Shown: piece after piece, positions 22,201-34,200 of the stretch
How positions within the stretch are numbered: position 1 is the stretch's first letter
Layout of the letters: every line of letters begins with the position of its first letter
Source: Asterochloris sp. CNOR1
Taxonomy: Eukaryota; Chlorophyta; Trebouxiophyceae; Trebouxiales; Trebouxiaceae
Reading direction: 5' to 3'
Assembly: GCA_963969365.1 (NCBI GenBank)
Contig: OZ017746.1
Span: 4,092,001-4,156,000 of the forward strand
DNA length: 64,000 nt
Position numbers and translations under genes: made by a program
The notes under the pieces: model-generated
What the model saw: the letters and a program-made list of their open reading frames with translations, nothing else
Told to the model about the DNA's origin: nothing
Database searches by the model: none

Positions 22201-25200
22201 CAGTGCCATGTTGCCAAGTACCGCTGGCAGCAGGCCAAAGCGTGAAGGCCATGCCCCCACCTGAAGCTCAACCACCCGTGCTCGCAGCATCTCCAGCTCT
22301 GCCACCTCCTCAGGGGTGTGGCCTGCATCTTGCTCCTGTACAGTGAGTAGTTACTGAGTGCACCGTCCTCAGGATCTAACCAGCTGCATTGCCTGCGCCC
22401 TGTCTCTGCACACTGGGATGCGGCAGCATCAAGTGGGAGGCCGTAGGCTGTCAGGAGCCGACATTCAAGTGGCTGTTCAGCCGGTTATGCCTGCGCCCAG
22501 TCTGTACACACTGGCATGGGGCAGCAGCAACTGGCGGCGGCCGGCAGCAGCAAACATGTGATGAGCGGTCTGCAGGCTGGTGTGCAGATGTCGTGCCATG
22601 GCTGTTGTGCCGTACGCAGGCTGCAGGCCTGGGCTTCCCAGCGCACTGCTCACCTGCAACTGCAACACGCGGTCCCGCAGAGCCTGCATCTCCTCCAGGT
22701 CACCAAAATCACCCTCACTGCCTGCTGGCTCCTGAGCACCCTGCACAAGTGACCATGCGCCAGTCAGCTTTGCAGCAGCTTACCCATTGGGTGAGCAGGC
22801 CAGCAGGTATCCAGCGTGGACGGAGCCTCTCCCTCTCTGGCGTCTCCTTTGCTGCCGCTGTGTTGCGCAACATGGCAAGGCATACACCATGCTCAAGGTC
22901 TCCCACACAATGTGACCTTTGAAGGGGTCGGTATTTCCCCAGGGGTGTCATGTCACAAGTGCAGACCTTATAGGATCTGAGAGACGGCCCTGATCAACAG
23001 CAGGGCAGCAGACTTACTGCCCAGCTGATCACAGCCAGGGCTGATCATTACAAGCAATGATTCCAGATGCTCTTTGTTGTCATTGGACTTTACTGCCAAT
23101 TTTTGCTGGCTTGCTCACCTGCATAGCAGCCACCTCGGCGACACGCTCCCTCAGGTGCTGCAGCTCAGCAACCTCCTCCTCCCCAAGCTCACTGGTGGCC
23201 TGAATGGGAAATCTCTGTGCGCCTCAGCGCAATTTGAGCAGTAATGGATGCATCCCACAAGAGTCCAACAGAGTGCAATTCAAGGTCTGTTGAGAGCAAC
23301 AGCTGCACACCTGTTGCAGGGCCATCATGCAGCGGTGACTGCAGGCTCTGCATCTGAACCAAGGTCACCTGCAGCTCCATTACCCTCTTGCGCAGCTCCT
23401 CCATTTCTGCCACCAGCTCCTCATCTATCGCAGGCTCCTGCACACCTGCAGTGCAGCCGGCACTAGCTATGTTTGTCAGGAGGGCCCAAGCATCAATGGC
23501 TGTGGCTCTGGCAAGTGCCGTGTGTTGAGTGCTGTGCTGTCAACAGAGCAGAGCGACCTGTAAAGGAGCAGCACCCAGGCTGACCACCAGCATCCCTTTG
23601 GGATGGTAAAGCACAGGCTGCAGCTGAGTGTCACCTGTCGTGCTGACTGGATTAGCCTCCGGTCAAAGGCGACCACTGCAAAGGCGGCGCCATGCACTGC
23701 CCCACCTGGCTGCTGGCCCTGTGTCTCCAGCTGCACCACCCGCTCCCTGAGCAGCACCATCTCCTCCAGAGTCTCCTCGTCCACAAGAGTTTTGCCATGG
23801 TTCTGCTGAACTTGCTCCTGGAGCGTCTCCAGCTCTTTGACCCTACACTCTCAACTCAAACACCTTGCCAGCTGTGCTGCAAGCAAGATCACAGCTCATG
23901 GAGGGCTCGATGGAGATATCATTTCTGTCTGATGGAGAGCAAACCATCAAACAGACTTGCTTTATTGCTGAGTGCCCTGCCGAGCATTTACAGTGTATAC
24001 CTAGGCACAGACAAGGGGCATGGCTGCCTGCCTGATGTGCTGGCTGCTTCCTGCCAGCTGCTGAGCACAACATCAGGGCTTCGGGCATGTCACAGCAGTG
24101 GGACTGCCTGCACAGCTCACTTGGCGCGCAGCTGTTCCAGCTCCAAAAACTCCTCCGGCGCAAGGTCATCCATGAACTCATTGCTGCCCTCTGCCCCATG
24201 CCGCTTGAACTCTGCATACAGCCGCGCCTTCTCCCTTGCCACGGCAGCGGCCGTCATTTGCTGCAAGATGGAAGACTTGGCATGGGGCAATGCTTCGGCA
24301 CAGAGCTAACGCTCACCCTACTGCAGCCTCACCCCACTGTAGGGAGAGGGCATCGTTCCGATCTCAGCGCACTGATACACCTGAGCAAGATCATATCTCA
24401 GAGGCAGCTTACCCTGTCGCCTGTGCAGAGTCTGCAACATTGCTGTTGAGGTCAAACTAGATCACATCCAGCCGACACAGGACACTCCAAATGCAGGGTC
24501 ATCCTTTTACCTCTAGGTACTGCTGCATGACAGGGTCCAGCTTGAAAAGGTTGCCATGCACGCTGGAGAGGCCCCCCTTATTCTTCTGTGCATCCACCGT
24601 GACCTGCAGTGCCAAGTGTTTTCCAGCTGACTTCATGTATGACAGTCAGATACTGGTCCAGGCTGCCATGCACCTTGTGCAGGCGCCCGTGCTTTGATGC
24701 ATGGACAGGTGCAGCTTTGCACGAGCAGCCTGCCAGTGCATGAACATCTTCAGCAATGCAACGAGCAGCCTGCCACACTCTCACCTGCATCATGCGCTGT
24801 GCAAAGCGGCAGGTGGACAGGGTTTCGCTCAGCTGGCACTCCTGCAGGCAGCACCAGAGCATATTGTCACATAACAATTTTTGCTCTAAGCTGGGGAAGT
24901 GGCATGCCGCAAACCTTAGCAAGCAGTCAGGGAGCCACAGCAACATAGCTTGAGAGTGACATAACAAATGGGATGTGACAACGCCACAGCTGCGTAAAGA
25001 TGGCAAAATATTTCAGGATGATGTCTCTGCAGTTTTGAACGCAGGAGTTTGGGACATGGTATGGCTGCCCTGGGCATGCAGCAAAGCAGCTGTCAACATC
25101 ACAGCATTTCCACAGATGTGTGGTCCTCTGAGATGGCCAGCGCTCCAGGACACCCATGGGTGTCACAGCCAGCCGGTGACTCACATCAGACCAGATGCAC

Positions 25201-27931
25201 GACACCAACAGCGTCTGGCAGTTGCCACCGATGGAGTCCTTGAGGAAGTGGGTGAGCTTGGATGAGCGGTATGGCACATGCTTGGCATTCTTCTTGGAGA
25301 GCGCAATGATGACCTGCAAGCACAATCAGCTGCATGAGCCAGCCATCTGCCGAACTCCTGCTGTTGGCTGTGTATGCCGGCAGGCAGGGCACTGGAGCAC
25401 ATGCCAGCGCGCAGCAGCTTTGGCCTCCTCCTGAAATAGGGTCAGCTGAAGCCGGAGTCTAAATGCTCCTGCTGCCTGTGCACACACATGTGGCGTTCAG
25501 GGCATGGCGGCGTGGCATGGAGTCCTGAGCTTGCCTGCTCCAGGAATGACAGGGACTTGTTGATGTGCATGGCCTCCTTGGCCACGCTGCCCTCTGCCCC
25601 AGTCTTTGTGTACCGCTCGCTGCCAGCCAGGTCCACCAAGTTGAGCTTGCTGGAGAATGACTGACCCTCTGCATCCAAAAGCAAAGCATTGCAGCTGGAC
25701 AGGCAGCTCTGTCGTTGCGCAAGAGCGACTGGCTGCATGTTTGAGCAAGGAGCATACTGTGCAGCAGCTGTCCTGCTTGCAGAGCCAGGATTGAGCATGA
25801 CGGCATACCTGCGTTGCAGGTCTGCACCCAGAGGGTGAAGATGGTGTGGGACCGCGAGGACCTGTCGTTCAGGCCGTGCCCTGCCACATGGCGGTTGCGC
25901 TGCCCCTGCATCAAGGTAAGGCAAGCCCTGAGTCTTTGCATGCCTGAGGAAGTGCCTGCTACCTGAATGAACCAGCATGCTGTTGCACTGTGCTTGCAGA
26001 ATCAGCCTCACTCGGCCGGCCGCCACAGGAAGAAGCTAGGAAAAGTGTTCCCATGAGAGGCAAGCTCATACTGCTTTTGCTGGCGCACCTGCTGGAGCAT
26101 TTCCATGGCTGCCTGCGCTGACTCGCACTTGGGCACCGCCACATTTTTGAGTGTAATGACTCCCCTGCAGGCGTGAGGTTAGCCTATCTCAGCAGTAACA
26201 GGCACAGTTGGGGTCAGTGTACCTGTGCGTGTGCATTGTCAATAGCCACACAGACAGGGTATGCTGGCACAGCCAAGCTCTGAGCTCTCAAGCTCATTGC
26301 CCTGCTGACTGCACCAGGCAGACTGCCTTACTTCTTGCTCTCTGAAATGCTGATGGTGGACATCTTCGTCTCTGGCTGCAACAGGTCCCTGAAGCCCTCA
26401 TTGTAGATTTCCACATATGACACGCCAACATTAAACTGCGGGGCATTCCTTTTGAGCTCCCTGAACACCTGCAGGCACCAGGGGGTGTTGACTGCTGAAG
26501 GATGCAGCACCATCAGAAGGCGGGACGCAGTGCCTTTTAGGCATGGTGAGGGCTGAGCTGCCACTGATGCTGCAGCATGCAGCTGATGGGAAGCTGTTTT
26601 GGGCATCGCTGGACACCAAAGCGGCGGTGGTCTCTTTGCTACCCGGCTGGAGCTCCAAGCTGAGGGCGCTGTGTCCCGTGCTGCCAGCGCACCAGGTGCA
26701 ACTGGGCCGCACCTGACTGATGGCTCGAGGCATGATGCCCTGCATCTCGGCATCCTCCAGCTCGACGCCCTCAGGGCCTGCAGGCATGAGACTCACTACC
26801 TGCCCTGAGCGCCTGGTAGGCCAATTTTCACCAGAATATGATGGGGGTCTGCTCATCAGAGGAGGTGGGTTGGTGCAGCTGAGCCTGCTGCTCAATGACA
26901 GTGTAGTGCCAGTGGGCTGCTGCAACAGACAAGCAGGCAGGCCTTGGTACAGCGGAGCGCATCGCGCAAGCGGCAACCAATTTTGGGAATGTTGGGGATG
27001 TGCTGGCAGGTGTGCAGGTGGGCAAAACACCTAGAACCATGTGTGCAGGCGGAGGTGCCACTATGCTACTGGACATCGCTCACCGGTCATGGTATACGTT
27101 TTGCCAGATCCCGTCTGCCCATATGCCATAATCGTTCCATTGTACCCATCCAACACGCTACTCACAATCTCTCTGCCGCAGAGCTGCAGGCACAGCAGAG
27201 CCATGCAGGTGTGAAGTTGTATGGGCTGGCAGCTGCTCACAAGACCTCTGGCAGCGCATTGAAGGACAGGAGCAGTTGTGCAGGAGGGCACAGTGCCCTG
27301 ACTGAGAGGACACGTGACATAGCCAGGCCACTGCGCCAAGACCTCTCCCCACAGAGCTGCAGGTCTATTGTTCTCAGGGGGCTGGCCACTGCTGTGCCTA
27401 GCAGGTTCAACTCCAGAGAGAAGTCAGGTCATGTTGTAGCCCCTCTTCTTCTCAAGGGCAGCCAACCCTCACCTCGTGCATCATTCCTTGTGTGGCATTG
27501 TTAAGCACCCTAGTAAAGTTGAACTGCAAGAGAACGGCGCCATGGCTTAGCGATGTAAGAAATGCAGCTCCTCTTCTGGGCAGCCGCAGCTGCTGGTGCT
27601 TGAGCAGCACGGCTGAAGTGAGCGAATTTGGCAAGGTCATTTCATGGCACGCCATGCGAGGCACTGGGCGCCTTGGGCCACAATGTTGTGGTCAGAGCTA
27701 CATGGCGCCTCAGCAGTGCTGACCTGGTACAGTCCATCCTCGTCTGGGCCTTTCTTGATGAGCAAGGTGGGATTCTGCACCCATGAGAAGCAGCTTTTCA
27801 GCAGTGAGCCTCACTGCGTCACCTGACACTGAGCAGCTCACCTCGGGGTTCTCAATGCACTGCACAGCATCGTCCAGCTCATCCGCTTTTGGCTTCAACC
27901 TCACGATCACTTTGCAGGTGCTGCGGACCAT
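19266..27931 (-). CDS. Kinesin-9 family motor with long coiled-coil tail
   Basis: Plus-end microtubule motor, N-terminal motor domain. Minus-strand motor exons in continuous phase: 27931-27842, 27774-27724, 27523-27473, 27183-27084, 26777-26713, 26468-26332, 26164-26089, 25899-25809, 25668-25535, 25313-25185, 24841-24785, 24603-24511. Visible motifs: P-loop GQTGSGKT, switch I SSRSH, switch [12 protein letters not shown], and [54 protein letters not shown]. The FLEQVxIAL, SCIWSD and FAxRMM signatures match KIF9/KIF6 (kinesin-9), the group containing Chlamydomonas KLP1 of the flagellar central pair. The tail has many exons with heptads of the form EExxELxxLRxRVxELQ, then a basic segment ([19 protein letters not shown]) and the exon [20 protein letters not shown]; the final short exon ends [12 protein letters not shown] near 19266 and its acceptor is uncertain. 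The intron after 25535 uses a GC donor. Confidence 0.9.
21065..24215 (-). repeat. Series of duplicated coiled-coil exons in the kinesin tail
   Basis: Successive tail exons encode variants of one module of about 20-30 residues. Readings include [19 protein letters not shown] (near 24170), [19 protein letters not shown] (23750), [19 protein letters not shown] (23400), [14 protein letters not shown] (23150), [17 protein letters not shown] (22690), [18 protein letters not shown] (22290), [12 protein letters not shown] (21700) and [11 protein letters not shown] (21060). Each ends close to a donor. This is expansion of the coiled coil by repeated exon duplication; order and copy number need transcript support. 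Confidence 0.7.
22389..22560 (-). repeat. Intronic tandem repeat, period about 98 bp, in the kinesin gene
   Basis: A block beginning TTGCCTGCGCCCTGTCTCTG near 22389 is repeated from about 22487 as ATGCCTGCGCCCAGTCTGTA. The similarity continues through CACACTGG.ATG.GGCAGCA and an adjoining GGAGGCCG or GGCGGCCG. It lies in a tail intron. I see no coding capacity. Confidence 0.65.
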
Positions 27932-28160
27932 GACACAATGTCGATGGGTTCCAGCAGCAGACCTTTAGCCAAGATCTGTTGCCAGCCTGCGTCAAACTCG
28001 GCGAAGAGGGAAATTCATGAAGACCTAAATGACGACCCTAGTCAAGGTCCAGAACCTATCATGATGCAGGCTTTAGCCTCTTGATCACAGCTGGTGAACA
28101 GGCAGATCTTTAGCAGGATGGCGGGGTTCATTGGACGACCATGAATTGTGATTGTCGAGT

Positions 28161-30668
28161 TCATTCGCTGCCACCTGAAGACTGGCTAGCAGAGCTATCT
28201 CGTCTTCGTCTCTTTCTGCTCTTCTTTTTGTGCTTCTCACCCTTCTTCTTTGAGTGCTTGTGCTTCTGCGTGTTGCTTTTGGGGGCCACTGCCAGTGCAG
28301 CAACCTGAGCCGGATCTAACCCAGCAGCCCTGAGCAGCGCCTCAGCCTCTTGAAGCTGCAACGCACCAGAGAGCCTGAGTTGGTGCCCAGGTGGGGCCAT
28401 GTCAAAACATTGCACTGAGCGGCCTGCAGGCACCAGGCCTCTTAGCCTGGCTCTGTGTGGACTTAGTAAGGCTGTCGCTTGCTCATCCCTGTGTGTCTGC
28501 CACTGCTGCCTTGTCTTGCATGGTGGACGGCTGCAGGCCAACAAGCGCACCTTGCGGCGTTTTGCAACCCTCTTGGCATCTGGCTCTGGCAGCGCCGGGA
28601 CAGCAGCGGCAGCCCCTGCATCCTCTTCATCATCGTCGACCAGAAACTGCAGGGCAGAATGTTTTGATTGGCCCCGCAGAATGCGATGTGGGCAAGAGCG
28701 GACAGGGCGGTGCTCTGCCAAGCATGGCTGCTGCTGTGATGCTCAAACTGCTGACCATGCAATTGTGCGTAACTGACATGGCACACGCTGCAAGAAGGCA
28801 TGGTGTGTCATTGTAGAAATGCAGAGCATGACATGAAGCAGTGCATAAGACGAAGACGTGAAGGCTGCAGCCTGTCACCCAGGGAAAGCAAACCAGCAGG
28901 GAAAAGCATGCTGACCTGCTGGCTGGCAGCGTTGACCTGCAAGCCTCTCGGAGGGCTGCGGTTGCCCATGCCAGACACATGCTTGACCTCCCACCTGCAC
29001 ACCACAAAGGAACGCTTCGAGACGTTTCTGCAGAGTGCTTTCCTGGAAGCAGAAGTGGTGGAGACAACATGGCGAGAGAGCCCTCCAGTTCCCTGCACAA
29101 CGCAGCGCTGTCGGACTCCTTCAACATGAGCATGCTAGGTGCGAGCGCACGACGGCCGCACTGAACTGTAGCTCTGCAATGCCTGCAAGGCCTGCAGCTG
29201 CGTCTGCCACAGTCTGGACCTCTGTAACCAAACCTCTGTGGTCAGGCACAACATCAAATGGGAGCTGGATACATCCCTGCCGCTGGCGGCTGTACTCATT
29301 TTGCCAGAGCAGCTAAAGCAGAGCAGCGTACTTCTCTTGCTCCTTCAAAGCAACCATCGCCCCCAGCATGTTGGCGAGGTGGCCTTTTGGAGGGGGCTGC
29401 CGCTGCCGCTGCTGACGCTCTGCACCTGGGCCCTCAAGCTGGGGCGCGGCACCTGCCTGCTGATTCGCATTGCTGGGTCCTGCGCCTGCAGCATCCTGCA
29501 AAAGGCAGAGCACATCAGTGCTACAGAAAGCTTCTGGGACCGCCTGCTGCCTGGCAGGCTCCTGGGGCACTGCCGGACCCTGCGACTGCCACCTCCTGCA
29601 TGAAGCAGTGCACAACGTGTCACAGCAAGCTTTGTGGACCACCTGAGGGTGGCAAACTAGCGCCTCCCTCAGCAGAGGGTAGTGCACAGGAGTGCCACAG
29701 CAAGCTTTGAGGTTTTTCCTGCGGCTAAGCAAGTCCCCTGGCGCTGACTCCTGCAAAAGGAGGCATGTCAGGGGTTAAGTAAGGCATTGCCAGCTTGCAC
29801 TGCAGGAGCTCGCCTTTTGTGTCCCTGCAGCAGGCAGGGGCATTGCAGTGTGGGGGCCACATGCTTTCTGTGTCTTTCTGCTGGCCTGTTGGCCCACCCT
29901 CACACAGAGAGACAGAGGGGCGGCTGACTGCCAGCCACAGAGGTACATCAGCCCTCATGCAAAGACTGGCAGGCGCCCAAATGCTGCTCTCAAGTGAGGG
30001 CCTGCAGCAGTGCGCTCCCTATTGTCTACTGCCAGCCAAAAGCAGCACATACAAGGGCGTAGCCTTGAGCCTATAGGCACCCTCGCTGTAGCAGCCTTGA
30101 GCCTTGTTCTTGCCAAGAGACGGTGCCGCAGGCCATACCGGCACATAAGGCCTTCCTGAAGGGGGAGGACCTACCCACCTGGGTGCTGCTGGGCTTGATG
30201 GCATCAACCCCTGGCGGCTTCTGGTACATCCATGACACCGACTGTCGCTCCTGGTGCTTCTGGCGGTCAGCCTCGGTCAGGTAGCTCAGGGTCTTGATGT
30301 AGTCCTGCTCCGCCTCAAATTCTTGCTGCAAAGTGGGAAGGGAGAAGGTCAGGAGCTGACGACAGACATGGCCACGCCGGCTGTCAATTGCAGACAAAGC
30401 ACAAAAGCTTGGCCTCCTGGTTGCTGCTCAAATTGACTGCTGCAGGGACCAAAAGCTCATTCTGCCGCAGCTGCATCACGAGTCCGCAGAGCTTAGGGCG
30501 CAGCGCCATAGCAAAGGCATCAGACCAAAGGCTCTCCTTTGCGATGAGGACCTGTTCCCTGCTCACCTTTGCAATCTCTTTGTCCTTGGCAGCTTTGATG
30601 GCTGCCTGCTCTGCTTCAAAGACTTTGGCCTGGTTCCTGAAGTTGGCGGGGTGCCATGGTTTCTGATT
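28161..30668 (-). CDS. CIR_N-domain protein, CWC25/CIR1-like splicing-factor type (5' end unresolved)
   Basis: Minus-strand exons that I can support: 30668-30567 (NQKPWHPANFRNQAKVFEAE and on to KEIAK), 30325-30179 (EFEAEQDYIKTLSYLTEADR followed by a region ending SWMYQKPPGVDA), one near 29750-29700 (ESAPGDLLSRRKNLK), one near 29500 (DAAGAGPSNANQQAGAAPQL), 28646-28551 (FLVDDDEEDAG...AKRVAKRRK) and the last, 28355-28161, ending in a Lys/Arg/Ser-rich nuclear-type tail with stop at 28163. HPxxFRNQxKVxxAEQ followed by WMYQxPPG is the CIR N-terminal signature shared by CWC25, CIR1 and relatives, which act in the spliceosome or in nuclear corepression. I cannot choose between them. The exon near 29.3-29.5 kb meets a stop unless spliced before it, so the piece ending at 28161 could be a separate gene. 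The start codon exon was not found. Confidence 0.6.
29495..29720. repeat. Intronic repeat, three units, in the CIR_N gene
   Basis: Three units near 29498, 29607 and 29685 share a pattern of GTGC followed by A, then CACAG.AAGCTTTG.GG (ACAGAAAGCTTCTGGG, CACAGCAAGCTTTGTGG, CACAGCAAGCTTTGAGG). Spacing is about 109 and then 78 bases. The last two are the closest. They flank the exons near 29.5 and 29.73 kb. Confidence 0.6.
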
Positions 30669-31233
30669 CTGCAGGGAGCAATGCGCAGTGTGTCATAATC
30701 AGCTTCGACCTGTCAAGCTGCAGGAGTGACCCAAGACAGCAGGTTGCTGCCAAGCAGTGGCGATTTGTTGCTGCTGGGATGCAGGCTGCAGGCAGCAGAG
30801 CCAAGCATGTGATTTTCAATGCTCAGGGGCAGGTGTTGGGCAAGATGGGCAACTGCCTCAATTCCTGTGCAGTAAGGGCCAATGACACGTACCAGGAAAT
30901 TGTGGCTCCAGGCTGCTCCCACCCCTCGTGCATCTCTGGTGGGTTCTCCACCTGTGAGTTTGGCAGCCTGCTGCACCACGCGATCAGATTTGACGCCTGC
31001 ACGTGCAAAAGTTTCATCTAGGGTGTGGCACTGAACTGGAACACTGCAATCTGGTGTATAATAGCTGCATGGATCTGCCTGAGACTCACACCTGCCAAGA
31101 CTCCACGACTGGGCTCCCGATGCTTGGGCACAATGTTGGACATTGTGAAACTGCTTTGGCCTTACATCAATGAAGTCAGGTTCCCAGACCTGTGGAGCAT
31201 TTCCTTTCTTTTCTATGCAGAATCACTTGAGCC
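30669..31233. other. Presumed divergent 5' region of CIR_N and OSCP1 genes
   Basis: The stretch should include the missing first exon of the CIR_N gene and both promoters. A minus-strand frame starting MKLLHVQASNLIAWCSRLPN at 31017 is followed by a GTGGAG donor-like site. It could be that first exon, but it has no family resemblance. Confidence 0.35.
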
Positions 31234-34200
31234 ATGTCGCTCATTTCCATGCCCTTGGTTGTGGTCAACATTGGAGCCGAGATGATCTACGTCTTGGTGA
31301 GGCATGCAGCTTTCGAGTCTGAGGTGCTAAGCTGAAAGGAGCAGGACATCTCACACATGCATTCTGCTGCAGGACCAGAGGCTGAAGGCTCAGTGCATTG
31401 CTGAGGACAAAGCTTTCAAGGTTTGCTGACGCCTGACTGCCACTTATAATCATCTGAGTAGCACGGGCAAGACCACGCCTCAGGCCTGCACATTGAGAGC
31501 AGCAAAGTGCTCCTGCTGCAACCACCACACACTGTGCTGTGTGAGGCCGTGAGCCCTTTCAGTGAGCTCTGCAGGTGTTGGACGAGGTGGTCTGCACCTG
31601 GTTTGATAACCAGTTCATCGAGGAGCTATTCAAGCCTCAGGAGATCTACAGCCTGACATCAGTCAGGCAGATCTTTGAACGCTTGGCCCACTCCTCCATA
31701 ATGCGCCTCAGCACAGCCAGGTCTGTTGGCAGCCAGGGAGGTGTCTATCTGGTGGTGCTGGCCATAATGGCCTGTCCATGGGTCTTAGCCGGCTGTCAAG
31801 GCTGCTTGGGGCTGGCAGCACGGTGCCTGAGGGCTGGCCATACCTGCTTGGTGGTGCAGCACAGAGGAGAGTCTCTATGTAGCAACACTCCTGCCCTTCC
31901 AGAAAATGCTTCAACAGTAAGAAGCAAGTGCATCACCGCCAGCTGCACTGAAACATGCTTAGCGGGCTGGCATGGCTTTGCAAAGCTGCTGAAAGGCGCT
32001 TACCCTTGGCTTTTGGTGCTAGCCACTACAAGTTCCCAATGGTATGCAGCAAGTGCAGGTTGTAGCAGGCTGTGAATGCGCACCTTCATTCCAGAATTTT
32101 GTTCATTCAGTCATCCAAAGCCTTGTGGGTGGGCATTGGTGTTGGTGGTGGGTCAGTGCCTATCATGCAGGTTCCTTGTGGCCAGTATGCACCAAGACAG
32201 CTTGAGTGCCCCTTGTCTGCATGGCCTGTCACTTGCTGCTGCTCACGTGCTGCACTGTGCCTGCAGCATGGACAAATTGTACGACCTGATGGTGATGGGC
32301 CTCAAGTACCAGCTCCTGTGCTGCTGCCAGACCAGCGAACTGCTGCAGGTGGGCCAGGAGCTGCTTCGCATCTACTCACCCACTGCTCTGCATACGGGGA
32401 GGCTCAGCCTCTAGTTGAACCTAGATCTTCTGGGCCCCGTGACACATGGGGTGTTGACCATGTGTCCATTTAACAGATGGCTTGCTGCAGAGTCAAGCAG
32501 CACCTCAGCTGCAAGCACTGCATCAGGGCTGCAGCAGACATGTGGTCATCAGCAGCAACACCCGCCCACGCCCCTGCATGCATCAGCACCCGCAGCCATC
32601 ATACCGTATTCCCCTCTCATGTGTCTCCTGCATGACTGCCCTTCGTCCCCATTGCAGGTCATCTTGATGACCTTGACAGGTCCCATGCAGGTGCGATCTG
32701 GCAGAAAGTGAGAGGCCAGGGCCCCTTGCTACAGGTCACGCCGCTGCATCTCAGGACTCTCAAGCAGGTGCTGTGCAGGTCAGGCCCTATAGGACTAAGA
32801 GGTTGGGTTGCCTGATGCTGCAGGTCACGCTGCTGCACCTCAGCACCGTCAAGCAGCTGCTACGCAGCGCCTTGGCCAAGCACGCTGTGGACGTGGTGGA
32901 GGCGCGCGTGCGCAGCCTGTACGACAGCCTGCCGCAGGGGCAGTGGGCCCTGCTGCGGCAGACCCTGGCAGGATTTCTTTTGGGGAAGCGGGTCAAGGTG
33001 AGGCATCCTCCCTGTTGGGGGGCCCACTTGAAGCCAGAGCAGCCGCAGGGGCAGTGGGCCCTGCTGCGGCAGACCCTGGCAGGGCCTGTTTTGGGGGAGT
33101 CAATCAAGGTGAGGCACGAGGCAAGGGCAAGGGCACGTGGTGCCTTAAGGGAACATCTGGCACCACATGGCAAGGCAGCACAGCATTTCACTGCCATGGA
33201 GCCTTGAGTCCCTGTCTCGAGTTCCTGTGCCTCAAGTAGCACCCTCAGACCATGTAATGGCTTGTGCAGATAGTTTTGCTGCCTGTTTTGCCTGCATTTA
33301 AGGGGTAATTTGCTCTGCAGACATGCCTGCTGCCCTGCTTTACACTGGCTGTGGTGGCAAGGCCAGGCTGCTGTCTGTCTTCTCTGTGGTGCAGGGTAAT
33401 CTCCTTTGCAGACTGGTCTGCTTGCCTGCTTTCTGCAGGTGTCACTTTTCCTGCAAGAGGGCATCCAGACTCCAGATGGGCGCGTCATATTGCATGCCCC
33501 TGACTCTAACGAGCACACGCCGCCGGTGGGGTCGGTCATGACGTATGCTCAGTCAGGTGGGCAGGGGCCAGGGAGATCACCAATTGGCATGAGCTGCTGG
33601 CCCATTTGGCACTGCTCCCAGCCAGTTCAGCTGCCCAACGGTCACGCCAAGCAGCACAGGCGCACCCTCTCGGCCCTGCACATGGTCATCCCTTTCAGGG
33701 CCCCTAAAGAGTCAAAACACTGCATGAGCTTGCCTAAGCTGCATGCCAAGTCAGCGCTGCCGGCCTGTCCTCCTTGCCAGAGCTTTGCCCGACCAGCCTC
33801 GCAAGGGCATCCAAAGAGGCTGCCCTGGCCCACAAGACCCTGAGAGCGCACAAGGTCCAGCCTCTCCAGTGCAATTCCTGCCAGGAAAATATCAACAGGC
33901 GCCTCTTGTGCTTGTCACCTCTGCAGGCACAGTGCAGAGCAGGCAGCTGAGCCTGGCAGCCACGCAGGGCAACCCTGCAGACTTCTTCCAGCACCCCGCC
34001 CCCCTGGGGTCAAACCTGTACGACAGGGACCGCCTGCGGGCGCAGATTCCGGCAGGGCGAGGAGTTGCCTTGTCAAATCAGGACACTCAGGCTGAGGCAG
34101 CGGCGGCTCTCGCGGCGGCTGAGGCTCAGGAGGCGGCAGCAGACAAGCGCCAGGAGGGGGCGAGCCAGGTGGGGTCTGCTGGTACAGCAGCTACATGTTG

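Noticed and set aside
28085-28303. Alternative frame of the basic tail of the CIR_N gene
   Set aside because: The frame ending SSASQSSGGSE is continuous with LQEAEALLRAAGLDPAQV after a good acceptor; the other is a shadow.
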